Shown piece by piece: positions 1-6,857 of a stretch of DNA of 64,000 bases. Made by a program: the position numbers and the translations under genes. Each line of letters starts with the position of its first letter. Position 1 is the stretch's first letter. The notes beneath the pieces were generated by a model. That model was not told the origin of the DNA. It searched no databases and saw only the letters and a list, made by a program, of their open reading frames with translations. The stretch is from Streptomyces liliiviolaceus. Lineage in GTDB: Bacteria > Actinomycetota > Actinomycetes > Streptomycetales > Streptomycetaceae. The DNA is taken from NCBI RefSeq assembly GCF_018070025.1, contig NZ_JAGPYQ010000001.1:4154001-4218000 (forward strand), read 5' to 3'.

Positions 1-1
1 C

Positions 2-2896
2 AACGCCGTCCGGTACGCCGACCCCGGCATGGGCCCGGTCGCCGACGTGCTGGACGCCGCCCGCCGGCTGGTCCCCGTAGACCCCCGCAAGGAGCTGGAC
101 AGCGGAGAGGCCTGGCTCAAGGACGAGGGGGCCATGCTCGCCGCCGCCGAACGGATCGTCGAGGCCGCCGGCTACCGCCGCGACACCGCCCACCGGCTGC
201 TCGAACAGACCCGGGCCACTGCCGACGAGTGCCGGGTCGACCCGGAGGACGACCTCGGGATCGGCGCGGTGCACTTCCCCGAGGCGCACCTCGTCGGCGC
301 CGGGCGCCGCACCGCGCAGCGCGTACTGGCCTCCCGGGCGGCGGCGGGGATGACGCGCCTCGGGTACGACCGCTCCTCCCGGGCGCGGGAGTACTGGGAG
401 CGCATGCACCGCGAGCTGGACATCATCGCCCATCACCACTTCGCCTCCTACTTCCTGACGGTCTCTCAGGTCGTGGACGACGTGAAGGGGATGGGCATCC
501 GGGTCGCCGCGCGCGGCTCCGGGGCGGGCTCGCTCGTCAACCACCTCATCGGCATCGCGCACGCCGACCCCGTCGAACACGGACTGCTGATGGAACGCTT
601 CCTGTCCAAGCGCCGCGCGGTCCTGCCCGACATCGACATCGACGTGGAGTCCGCGCGCCGCATCGAGGTCTACCGCGCGATCATCGGCCGGTTCGGCACC
701 GAGCGGGTCGCGACGGTGGCGATGCCGGAGACGTACCGGGTGCGTCACGCGGTACGGGACGTCGGCGCGGCCCTCTCCATGGACCCGGCCGACATCGACC
801 GTATCGCCAAGTCCTTCCCGCACATCCGCGCCCGCGACGCCCGCGCCGCGCTGGCGGAACTCCCCGAACTCCGTTCCCTGGCCGAGGAGTCCGCGCGGAA
901 AGGGTCGAAGTACGGGCGGTTGTGGGAACTGGTGGAGTCGCTGGACGCCCTGCCGCGCGGAGTCGCCATGCACCCGTGCGGGGTCCTCCTCTCCGACGCC
1001 TCGCTCCTCGCCCGTACGCCGGTCGTGCCGACCAGTGGCGAAGGGCTCCCCATGGCGCAGTTCGACAAGGAGGACGTCGAGGACCTCGGGCTGCTCAAGC
1101 TCGACGTGCTGGGCGTGCGGATGCAGTCCGCGATGGCGCACGCGGTGGCCGAGGTGAAACGGGCGACGGGCGACGAGGTCGACCTGGACGCCGTCGCCGT
1201 CGAGGAGGGCGACCCGCGGACGTACCGGCTCATCCGGTCCACGGAGACGCTGGGCTGCTTCCAGATCGAGTCGCCGGGGCAGCGGGACCTGGTCGGCAGG
1301 CTCCAGCCCGCGACCTTCCACGACCTCGTCGTCGACATCTCCCTCTTCCGCCCCGGACCGGTCGCGGCCGACATGGTGCGCCCGTTCATCGAGGCACGGC
1401 ACGGCCGCGCGCCGGTCCGCTATCCGCACCCGGATCTGGAGGAGCCGCTGCGGAGCACGTACGGGGTCGTGGTCTTCCACGAGCAGGTCATCGACATCGT
1501 CGACATCATGACCGGCTGCGGACGGGGCGAGGCGGACCGGGTGCGGCGCGGGCTGTCCGACCCCGAGTCGCAGGAGCGGATCCGCTTCTGGTTCGCACAG
1601 CACGCGGCCTCGCGGGGGTACGACGCGCAGACGATCACCCGTACCTGGGAGATCGTCGAGGCCTTCGGGGCGTACGGCTTCTGCAAGGCGCACGCGGTCG
1701 CGTTCGCCGTGCCGACCTATCAGTCGGCGTGGCTGAAGGCGCACCACCCGGCCGCCTTCTACGCGGGGCTGCTCACGCACGATCCCGGGATGTACCCGAA
1801 GCGGCTGCTGCTCGCGGACGCGCGACGGCGGGGGGTGCCGATCCTGCCGTTGGACGTGAACCGATCGTCGGTCGCACACAGTATCGAACTGGTGTCTGAA
1901 TCCTCTGAAGGGGTACGGGACTCGGAGGGGACCTGGGGAGTGCGGCTCGCGCTCTCCGACGTGCACGGGATCAGCGAGGCCGAGGCGGCCCGGATCGAGC
2001 AGGGGCAGCCGTACGCCTCGCTGCTCGACTTCTGGGAACGGGCCCGGCCGAGCCGCCCGCTGGCCGGACGGCTCGCGCAGGTGGGCGCGTTGGACACCTT
2101 CGGCGCCAACCGCCGTGATCTGCAACTGCACCTGACCGAGCTGCACCGGGGCGCACGCGGCGCCGGCGGTGCGGGAGGTTCCCAACTCCCGCTGAACGGA
2201 GGCCAGCAGACCGCGTCGGCCGGGCTGCCCGACCTCTCCTCGGCGGAACGGCTCAGTGCCGAACTGGGCGTGCTCTCCATGGACGCCTCACGCAATCTGA
2301 TGGACGATCACCGGACGTTCCTGGACGAGCTGGGCGTCGTCACGGCACGCCGGCTGCGGGCGGCCGAGCACGGCGAGACGGTGCTGGTCGCGGGCGCCAA
2401 GGCCGCCACCCAGACACCCCCGATCCGCTCCGGAAAGCGGGTCATCTTCACCACCCTGGACGACGGTACGGGCCTGCTCGACCTCGCCTTCTTCGACGAC
2501 TCCCACGACGCGTGCGCGCACACCGTCTTCCACTCCTGGCTCCTGCTCGTGCGCGGCGTGGTGCAGCGGCGCGGCCCGCGCAGCCTCAGCGTCGTCGGGG
2601 CGGCCGCCTGGAACCTCGCCGACCTGGCGGAACTGCGGCAGGAGGAAGGGCTGGAGGGAGTGGCGATGAGACTGGCCGAGCCGCGGGGAGGGCCGGAGGG
2701 CGGGGTCGAGGGGGCGCCCGGGGGTGAGTCCGGGGCCGGGGCCGGTTCCCGGGGGTCGGGGGATCCGACGGGCGGCCGTCGCATCCAGTTGCCCACGGGA
2801 TACGAAATGCATCCGTGGGCCGATCTGCGCCCGGCGGGCGAGGGGCCCGCGAGCGGAAAGAAACTGTGGCACCAGAGCCCGGGGAGTGCGGGATGA
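2..2896 (+). CDS. dnaE2: Error-prone DNA polymerase DnaE2 (5' truncated by window)
   Basis: C-family DNA polymerase used in damage-induced translesion synthesis. The frame is already open at base 2 and reads NAVRYADP before the first internal ATG at 29, so the true start lies upstream and the N-terminal PHP domain is mostly missing. Visible polymerase signatures include ARGSGAGSLVN and DIDIDVES (palm acidic residues), FHEQVIDI and the finger segment AYGFCKAHAVAFA. An OB-fold follows near the C-terminus (VLVAGAKAATQTPP, FTTLDDGTG), then a low-complexity Gly/Glu tail. The stop overlaps the start of the next gene by ATGA, so the two are translationally coupled, like the dnaE2/imuB mutasome cassettes of other actinobacteria. 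Confidence 0.93.
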   Translation, partial: NAVRYADPGMGPVADVLDAARRLVPVDPRKELDSGEAWLKDEGAMLAAAERIVEAAGYRRDTAHRLLEQTRATADECRVDPEDDLGIGAVHFPEAHLVGAGRRTAQRVLASRAAAGMTRLGYDRSSRAREYWERMHRELDIIAHHHFASYFLTVSQVVDDVKGMGIRVAARGSGAGSLVNHLIGIAHADPVEHGLLMERFLSKRRAVLPDIDIDVESARRIEVYRAIIGRFGTERVATVAMPETYRVRHAVRDVGAALSMDPADIDRIAKSFPHIRARDARAALAELPELRSLAEESARKGSKYGRLWELVESLDALPRGVAMHPCGVLLSDASLLARTPVVPTSGEGLPMAQFDKEDVEDLGLLKLDVLGVRMQSAMAHAVAEVKRATGDEVDLDAVAVEEGDPRTYRLIRSTETLGCFQIESPGQRDLVGRLQPATFHDLVVDISLFRPGPVAADMVRPFIEARHGRAPVRYPHPDLEEPLRSTYGVVVFHEQVIDIVDIMTGCGRGEADRVRRGLSDPESQERIRFWFAQHAASRGYDAQTITRTWEIVEAFGAYGFCKAHAVAFAVPTYQSAWLKAHHPAAFYAGLLTHDPGMYPKRLLLADARRRGVPILPLDVNRSSVAHSIELVSESSEGVRDSEGTWGVRLALSDVHGISEAEAARIEQGQPYASLLDFWERARPSRPLAGRLAQVGALDTFGANRRDLQLHLTELHRGARGAGGAGGSQLPLNGGQQTASAGLPDLSSAERLSAELGVLSMDASRNLMDDHRTFLDELGVVTARRLRAAEHGETVLVAGAKAATQTPPIRSGKRVIFTTLDDGTGLLDLAFFDDSHDACAHTVFHSWLLLVRGVVQRRGPRSLSVVGAAAWNLADLAELRQEEGLEGVAMRLAEPRGGPEGGVEGAPGGESGAGAGSRGSGDPTGGRRIQLPTGYEMHPWADLRPAGEGPASGKKLWHQSPGSAG

Positions 2897-3867
2897 CCAT
2901 CCTCTGCGTACGTTTCCAACTGCCGCCGATGTACGAGGCCGCCCTGCCCGGGCTCCTCGGCACGTTGGAGGAGTTCACCCCCGTCGTCGAGGCGCTGCCG
3001 CCCGACGGGGCGCTGGCCGATCTGCGGGGCGCCGAGCGGTACTTCCGGCGGGACGTCGTGGAACTGGCCTCGCTGATCCGGGTACGGGCGCTCGCCTGGC
3101 ACGGCGTCGACTGCGCGATCGGGGCGGGGCCCGGCCCGATGTTCGCGCGGATGGCCCTGCGGGAGGCCGCCCCCGGGGAGATCCGGGTGGTCCCCGAAGG
3201 CCCCCTCGCCCTCACGGAGTTCCTGGCGGAACGGCCCGTCGGGGCGCTGCCGGGAGTCGGTACGGCCACCGCCCGCACCCTGTGCGAGTACGGACTGGAC
3301 AGCATCGGCAAGGTGGCCGCCGCGCCGCTGTCCACACTGCAGCGGCTCACCACCGCCCGTACCGGCCGCGAACTGCACGAGAAGGCGCGGGGCATCGACC
3401 GCGGCCGGGTCGTACCGAACGCCGTCTCCCGGTCGCTCGCCGCCGAACGGCCCTTCCCGCGCGACGAGTTGGACCCCGCGCAGCATCGGCGCGCGCTGCT
3501 CTCCGCCGCCGGGGAGCTGGGCTCGCGGCTGCGCGCCCTGGAGAAGGTGTGCCGCACGCTCACCCTCACCGTCCGCTACGCCGACCGATCGCTGACCACC
3601 CGCAGCCGGAAGCTCCCCGAGCCGACCGCCCACTCCTCCGCGCTCACCGATGCCGCGTACCGCATGTACGAGGCGCTGGGCCTGCAGCGGGCCCGGGTCC
3701 GTGGTGTGGCTCTGCGGGCCGAGGGGCTCGACCCCGCCGACCAGGCCTCGCACCAGCTCACGTTCGATCCCGTGGACGAGAAGGTGCGGCGCCTTGAGGA
3801 GGTGGCGCACCGGGTGCGGGAGAAGTTCGGGGCGGGGGCGGTGGTGCCGGGGGCGCTTGCGGCGTAG
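2893..3867 (+). CDS. ImuB-like Y-family polymerase homologue, probably non-catalytic
   Basis: 324-residue DinB/ImuB-type protein whose ATG overlaps the dnaE2 stop. The helix-hairpin-helix stretch RPVGALPGVGTATARTL and the little-finger region (LSAAGELGSRLRALEKVCRTLTL) mark the Y family. The N-terminal strand that normally carries the metal-binding DxD reads ILCVRFQLPPMYEAALPG, and the second acidic motif (usually SIDEAF) reads ALADLRGAERYF. The catalytic acids therefore seem lost, as in ImuB, which acts as a scaffold between DnaE2 and the clamp. HQLTFDP near the C-terminus could be the clamp-binding peptide. Loss of catalysis is inferred from the sequence; the ImuB role is from family knowledge. 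Confidence 0.82.
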   Translation: MTILCVRFQLPPMYEAALPGLLGTLEEFTPVVEALPPDGALADLRGAERYFRRDVVELASLIRVRALAWHGVDCAIGAGPGPMFARMALREAAPGEIRVVPEGPLALTEFLAERPVGALPGVGTATARTLCEYGLDSIGKVAAAPLSTLQRLTTARTGRELHEKARGIDRGRVVPNAVSRSLAAERPFPRDELDPAQHRRALLSAAGELGSRLRALEKVCRTLTLTVRYADRSLTTRSRKLPEPTAHSSALTDAAYRMYEALGLQRARVRGVALRAEGLDPADQASHQLTFDPVDEKVRRLEEVAHRVREKFGAGAVVPGALAA

Positions 3868-3931
3868 CCGCGTTGTGCTCCGCAGGGGGGGCCGGGGGAG
3901 TGTGTCGGGTGCGGGCCGGTGGGGGCTTGTC

Positions 3932-3951
3932 GCGCAGTTCCCCGCGCCCCT
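3932..3951 (+). repeat. Streptomyces-type intergenic GC repeat, copy 1
   Basis: Exact copy of GCGCAGTTCCCCGCGCCCCT, preceded by the GGGCCGGTGGGGGCTTGTC leader that also precedes other copies. It lies 3' of the imuB-like gene and may help end transcription. The same unit recurs near 5133, 28285, 37181, 49583 and 52216. Confidence 0.85.
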
Positions 3952-4179
3952 TTCGGGGCCCTGGGGCGTTCGGTCGTGGGTCGAACTAATCGGGGAGGGT
4001 GAAGTGCGGGCGTTGCGCGATCATTTGTTGCGCATTGCCCCCTACGGTCCCATCAGGCCCGCCTGGTGACGGTTCAACGGCACGTGTCAGTGCTCCCGGC
4101 TATCACTGGAAGTTTTTACTGACGCGTAACTTCACACATTTACTACTCGCCCGTAACTTGAAAAAAGAACAGCATCCTC

Positions 4180-4193
4180 GTGATCCGGATCAC
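4180..4193. promoter_or_regulatory. Perfect palindrome, Crp-like operator candidate
   Basis: GTGATCCGGATCAC is a perfect 14-bp palindrome with GTGA-N6-TCAC architecture, which matches Crp/Fnr-type half-sites. It lies 48 bases upstream of the lipase start. That Crp binds here is inference. Confidence 0.4.
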
Positions 4194-4240
4194 AGGGCGT
4201 ATGGCCTCGTCACTCCCTTGAGCCGCAAGGAGATCACCCG

Positions 4241-5119
4241 ATGCTGCCCTGGAAGCACCTGCTCAGACCGCTGTCGGCGCTGCTGCTGACCGCGGTGGTC
4301 ACGATCGTCCCCGCCACCACGGCCACCGCCGCCGGCACCGACCGGGCCGCGACCGCGACCAGCAGAGGCTGGAACGACTACTCCTGCAAGCCGTCCGCCG
4401 CCCACCCGCGCCCCGTCGTCCTCGTCCACGGCACCTTCGCCAACTCCGTCGACAACTGGCTGGGCCTCGCGCCCTATCTGGTCAGCCGCGACTACTGCGT
4501 CTACGCCCTCGACTACGGGCAGCTTCCCGGCGTACCGCTCGTCCACGGGCTCGGTCCCATCGACAAGTCGGCGGAGCAGCTGAAGGTCTTCGTCGACAAG
4601 GTGCTCGCCGCTACCGGGGCGGCCAAGGCGGACCTCGTCGGCCACTCGCAGGGCGGCATGATGCCACGCCACTACCTGAAGTTCCTCGGCGGCGCCGCCA
4701 AGGTGAACGCCCTCGTCGGTATCGCCCCCGACAACCACGGCACCACCCTGAACGGACTGGCCAAGCTGGTCACGCACTTCCCCGGCGCGAGCGAGGTGCT
4801 CTCGGCGGCCACTCCGGCCCTGGCCGACCAGGTGGCCGGCTCCGCGTTCCTCACGCGGCTCAACGCGGGCGGCGACACCGTGCCGGGCGTCCGCTACACG
4901 GTCATCGCCACCCGGTACGACGAGGTCGTCACGCCGTACCGCTCACAGTTCCTCGACGGCCCGAACGTACGCAACATCCTGATCCAGGACCTGTGCGCGC
5001 TCGACCTCTCCGAGCACGCGGCGATCGGACTCGTCGACCGCATCGCCTTCCACGAGGTCGCCAACGCCCTGGACCCGTCCCGAGCCACCCCCACGACCTG
5101 CCTGTCGGCGGTCAGCTAG
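4241..5119 (+). CDS. Secreted triacylglycerol lipase / esterase (alpha/beta hydrolase)
   Basis: 292-residue extracellular lipase of the class-2 lipase / EstA-LipA group. A signal peptide covers about residues 1-31 (basic start, hydrophobic core, ATTATAA cleavage region). The oxyanion loop VLVHGTFAN sits near residue 60, the nucleophile elbow GHSQGG puts Ser near 136, and the likely acid and base are Asp in RYDEVVTP and His in FHEVANAL. The start is an ATG with AAGGAG 8 bases upstream. The gene stands alone and converges on the LPMO gene, with a GC repeat hairpin between them. Confidence 0.9.
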   Translation: MLPWKHLLRPLSALLLTAVVTIVPATTATAAGTDRAATATSRGWNDYSCKPSAAHPRPVVLVHGTFANSVDNWLGLAPYLVSRDYCVYALDYGQLPGVPLVHGLGPIDKSAEQLKVFVDKVLAATGAAKADLVGHSQGGMMPRHYLKFLGGAAKVNALVGIAPDNHGTTLNGLAKLVTHFPGASEVLSAATPALADQVAGSAFLTRLNAGGDTVPGVRYTVIATRYDEVVTPYRSQFLDGPNVRNILIQDLCALDLSEHAAIGLVDRIAFHEVANALDPSRATPTTCLSAVS

Positions 5120-5132
5120 CCCGAGCCCCGTA

Positions 5133-5152
5133 AGGGGCGCGGGGAACTGCGC
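5133..5152 (-). repeat. Streptomyces-type intergenic GC repeat, copy 2 (inverted)
   Basis: Reverse complement of GCGCAGTTCCCCGCGCCCCT, sitting between the convergent lipase and LPMO genes. The flanking GCCCCGTAAGGGGC forms a short hairpin, consistent with a bidirectional terminator. Confidence 0.8.
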
Positions 5153-5204
5153 GCCCAGCCACAACCGGACCCGCAGTTCCCGTACAGCCGAACCCCTACG
5201 ATCC

Positions 5205-6239
5205 CTACTTGCCGGCGGCAGCCCTCCGGCGGACGGACGCGAACATCGCCGCCGCCCCGAGGGCCAGCGCCCCCGCCCCACCCACCGCGAGGTACGCGGT
5301 CGAGTCGGACCCCCCGGTCTCGGCGAGGTTCGCCGACGCACCGGCGGGTTCGGCACCGTTCCCGGAGCCGGGCTCGGTCTCGGCCTCGGCGGCTCCGGCC
5401 GTCTCCTCGGCCCCGGCCCCGGAGTCCGGGTCCGACTTCGTGCCCGCGGCGGCCGTGACCGAGGCCTGGGTCTTGGGGTCGTCGTCCCCGTGCCCGCCGT
5501 GCTCCACGGACGACTCGTCCGCACCGTCCGCGATGTCCTCGTCGGACGGCGCCGACGCGGCCGGGGCCGCGGAGGCCTCCGCACCCGCGCCGCCCTCGCC
5601 GAAGACGACGTCCGAGCAGGTGTAGAAGGCCTCGGGGGAATCGGAGCGCTGCCAGATCGAGTAGATGAGGTGGCGGCCCGACTTGACCGGGACGACCCCG
5701 CTGAAGACGTAGTCGCCGTTCTCCAGCTTCGGGTCGGTGACCTTGAGGAACGGCGTCGACTCCAGGTCCGACCACTTCAGCGGCTTCGCCGGGTCGTACC
5801 CGTCCTTGGTGACGTACAGCTCGAACGACCCCTTGTGCGGGGCGGTCCCCTTGTAGCGGAAGGTGCGGTTGCCCGAGGTCAGCTGCGTGGCGGGCCAGTC
5901 GGCGCGGGCCAGGTCGAGGCCCTTGAACTTGTCGTTGCCGGCGCTGCACAGCTTCCCGTCGGGGATGATCTCCTTCGACTTCCCGGCGGCGTTGGCGATG
6001 TTGACGCCGTTCCAGTCGTAGAGGGCCTGTGTGCCGCCGGCCGCGACCGCCGCCTTGCAGGCGGCGGACTTCGGGTTCTCCGGACCCTCCGCGAAGCAGC
6101 CCGCGACCCGGCTCACCGGGTCCGTCATCGAGCCGTGGGCGACGGCGGGAGCGGCGGCGAGCGCGGTCAGCGCGAGCGGGGCGACGCCGACCGCGACGAC
6201 GGTGGCGATACGGGCGGCTGCCTGGTGGCGAGCGGGCAT
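5205..6239 (-). CDS. AA10 lytic polysaccharide monooxygenase with LAETG cell-wall anchor
   Basis: 344-residue copper enzyme family that oxidatively cleaves chitin or cellulose. The signal peptide ends at AVA, so mature residue 1 is His35 (HGSMTDPVSR), as the histidine brace requires; the second brace His is probably in TAPHKGSFELYV. The catalytic domain (about 35-220) ends at FYTCSDVVF. After it come an acidic Ala/Glu/Ser-rich linker and LAETGG, a hydrophobic helix and the basic tail RRRAAAGK, a class E sortase signal. The enzyme should therefore be tethered to the wall, not released. No carbohydrate-binding module is visible. Confidence 0.92.
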   Translation of the reverse strand: MPARHQAAARIATVVAVGVAPLALTALAAAPAVAHGSMTDPVSRVAGCFAEGPENPKSAACKAAVAAGGTQALYDWNGVNIANAAGKSKEIIPDGKLCSAGNDKFKGLDLARADWPATQLTSGNRTFRYKGTAPHKGSFELYVTKDGYDPAKPLKWSDLESTPFLKVTDPKLENGDYVFSGVVPVKSGRHLIYSIWQRSDSPEAFYTCSDVVFGEGGAGAEASAAPAASAPSDEDIADGADESSVEHGGHGDDDPKTQASVTAAAGTKSDPDSGAGAEETAGAAEAETEPGSGNGAEPAGASANLAETGGSDSTAYLAVGGAGALALGAAAMFASVRRRAAAGK

Positions 6240-6349
6240 GGGGGTACTCCTCGAAACGGATCCGGCGGGTGCCTGTGATGCCTGGGGGCGATCAGCAAGC
6301 TAGCCCCTGGAAACCGCGAAATCGCCTGCTGGGAGCGGGTGGAGGCGAT

Positions 6350-6390
6350 CCTTATGGTGCCGTTAAGACAGGGCTAACCGAGGGCTCAGG
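6350..6390 (+). other. attL candidate
   Basis: This 41-base stretch matches 21870-21910 at 32 positions without gaps. Blocks GGTGCCGTTAAG (6356-6367) and GGGCTCAGG (6382-6390) are identical in both. The left end CCTTA...TTAAG is itself an imperfect palindrome, as expected of a recombinase core. The divergence between copies means the exact crossover is uncertain. Confidence 0.55.
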
Positions 6391-6480
6391 CAGAGCGGTT
6401 GAAGGGCCCTGCCTCACCTGCGGGCGAAAGGCGCCACTGTCCGTGGCAGTTCGCGTCCGTCCGCTGCCGGACGCGTCAGT

Positions 6481-6500
6481 TGGCTCCCCGTATGGCTCCC
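6481..6500 (+). repeat. Left arm-type integrase site candidate (doubled TGGCTCCC)
   Basis: TGGCTCCCCGTATGGCTCCC: two 8-bp direct repeats 12 bases apart. The right end of the element has the same arrangement at 21781-21800 (18 of 20 identical). After excision these would flank the joined core about 70 and 90 bases away, like the arm sites of tyrosine-recombinase attP. Confidence 0.6.
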
Positions 6501-6592
6501 GGCTGATCGATGGTTCGACGCAGAAAGACGGGGGGGGCTGGTTTCAGCGCTGGAGGCGACGCAGTGTCAACATTTTGAGGGGGGGGAGGACC

Positions 6593-6739
6593 ATGTCGCA
6601 CGAGAGGAGCGGGCTCCTTGAACCGTCCGCGCGTCGTCCAGAGCACCTGAACGTCATGCCGACACAGGTGCTTGGGTATCGCAAGTCCGTTCGGCGTCAT
6701 CGGACTCAGGAGGTGTGTGTGGACGACACTGCTGCCTGA
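6593..6739 (+). CDS. Small 48-residue ORF of unknown function (doubtful)
   Basis: ATG at 6593 follows a strong purine-rich Shine-Dalgarno stretch (GGGGGGGAGGA, 2-3 bases before the ATG). The product starts MSHERSGLLEPSARRP and is rich in Arg and His. I do not recognise it; there are no membrane segments or metal motifs. It lies inside the left element end, before the promoter of the ATPase gene. It could be a remnant or a leader peptide. Confidence 0.3.
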   Translation: MSHERSGLLEPSARRPEHLNVMPTQVLGYRKSVRRHRTQEVCVDDTAA

Positions 6740-6754
6740 CGCATCAAATCCCTG

Positions 6755-6783
6755 TTGACGGTTGCGTGATCGGACGATATTAA
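6755..6783 (+). promoter_or_regulatory. Near-consensus housekeeping promoter of the ATPase-TOPRIM gene
   Basis: TTGACG at 6755-6760, a 17-base spacer, then TATTAA at 6778-6783: close to the HrdB/sigma-70 consensus. Transcription would start near 6790. This rules out the in-frame TTG at 6762 as the translation start of the next gene and points to GTG 6858. Confidence 0.7.
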
Positions 6784-6857
6784 AAGACTGCTACGCCAAA
6801 CCTGTCGCCCACCCTCGTGCGGCAATTCGGTTTATTCAAAATCTCTCACTGGAATCG

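Larger units (their letters stand above)
3868..4240. other. Intergenic region with lipase promoter signals
   Basis: 373 bases without a gene. The first part holds the GC repeat at 3932. The second part is AT-rich for this genome and carries two direct copies of GTAACTT (4126-4132 and 4153-4159, 27 bases apart), a 14-bp palindrome at 4180-4193, and the lipase ribosome binding site AAGGAG near 4228. The direct repeats could be activator half-sites; no known consensus was recognised for them. Confidence 0.5.

Noticed and set aside
6240-6760. tRNA gene as the integration target at the left end
   Set aside because: No cloverleaf could be folded; the T-loop-like GGTTCGA at about 6511 has no matching stems. 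The right end has none either.
6762-6857. N-terminal extension of the ATPase-TOPRIM protein from TTG 6762
   Set aside because: The TTG lies inside the spacer of a near-consensus promoter (6755-6783), and the extension is not like the family; GTG 6858 or 6870 fits better.
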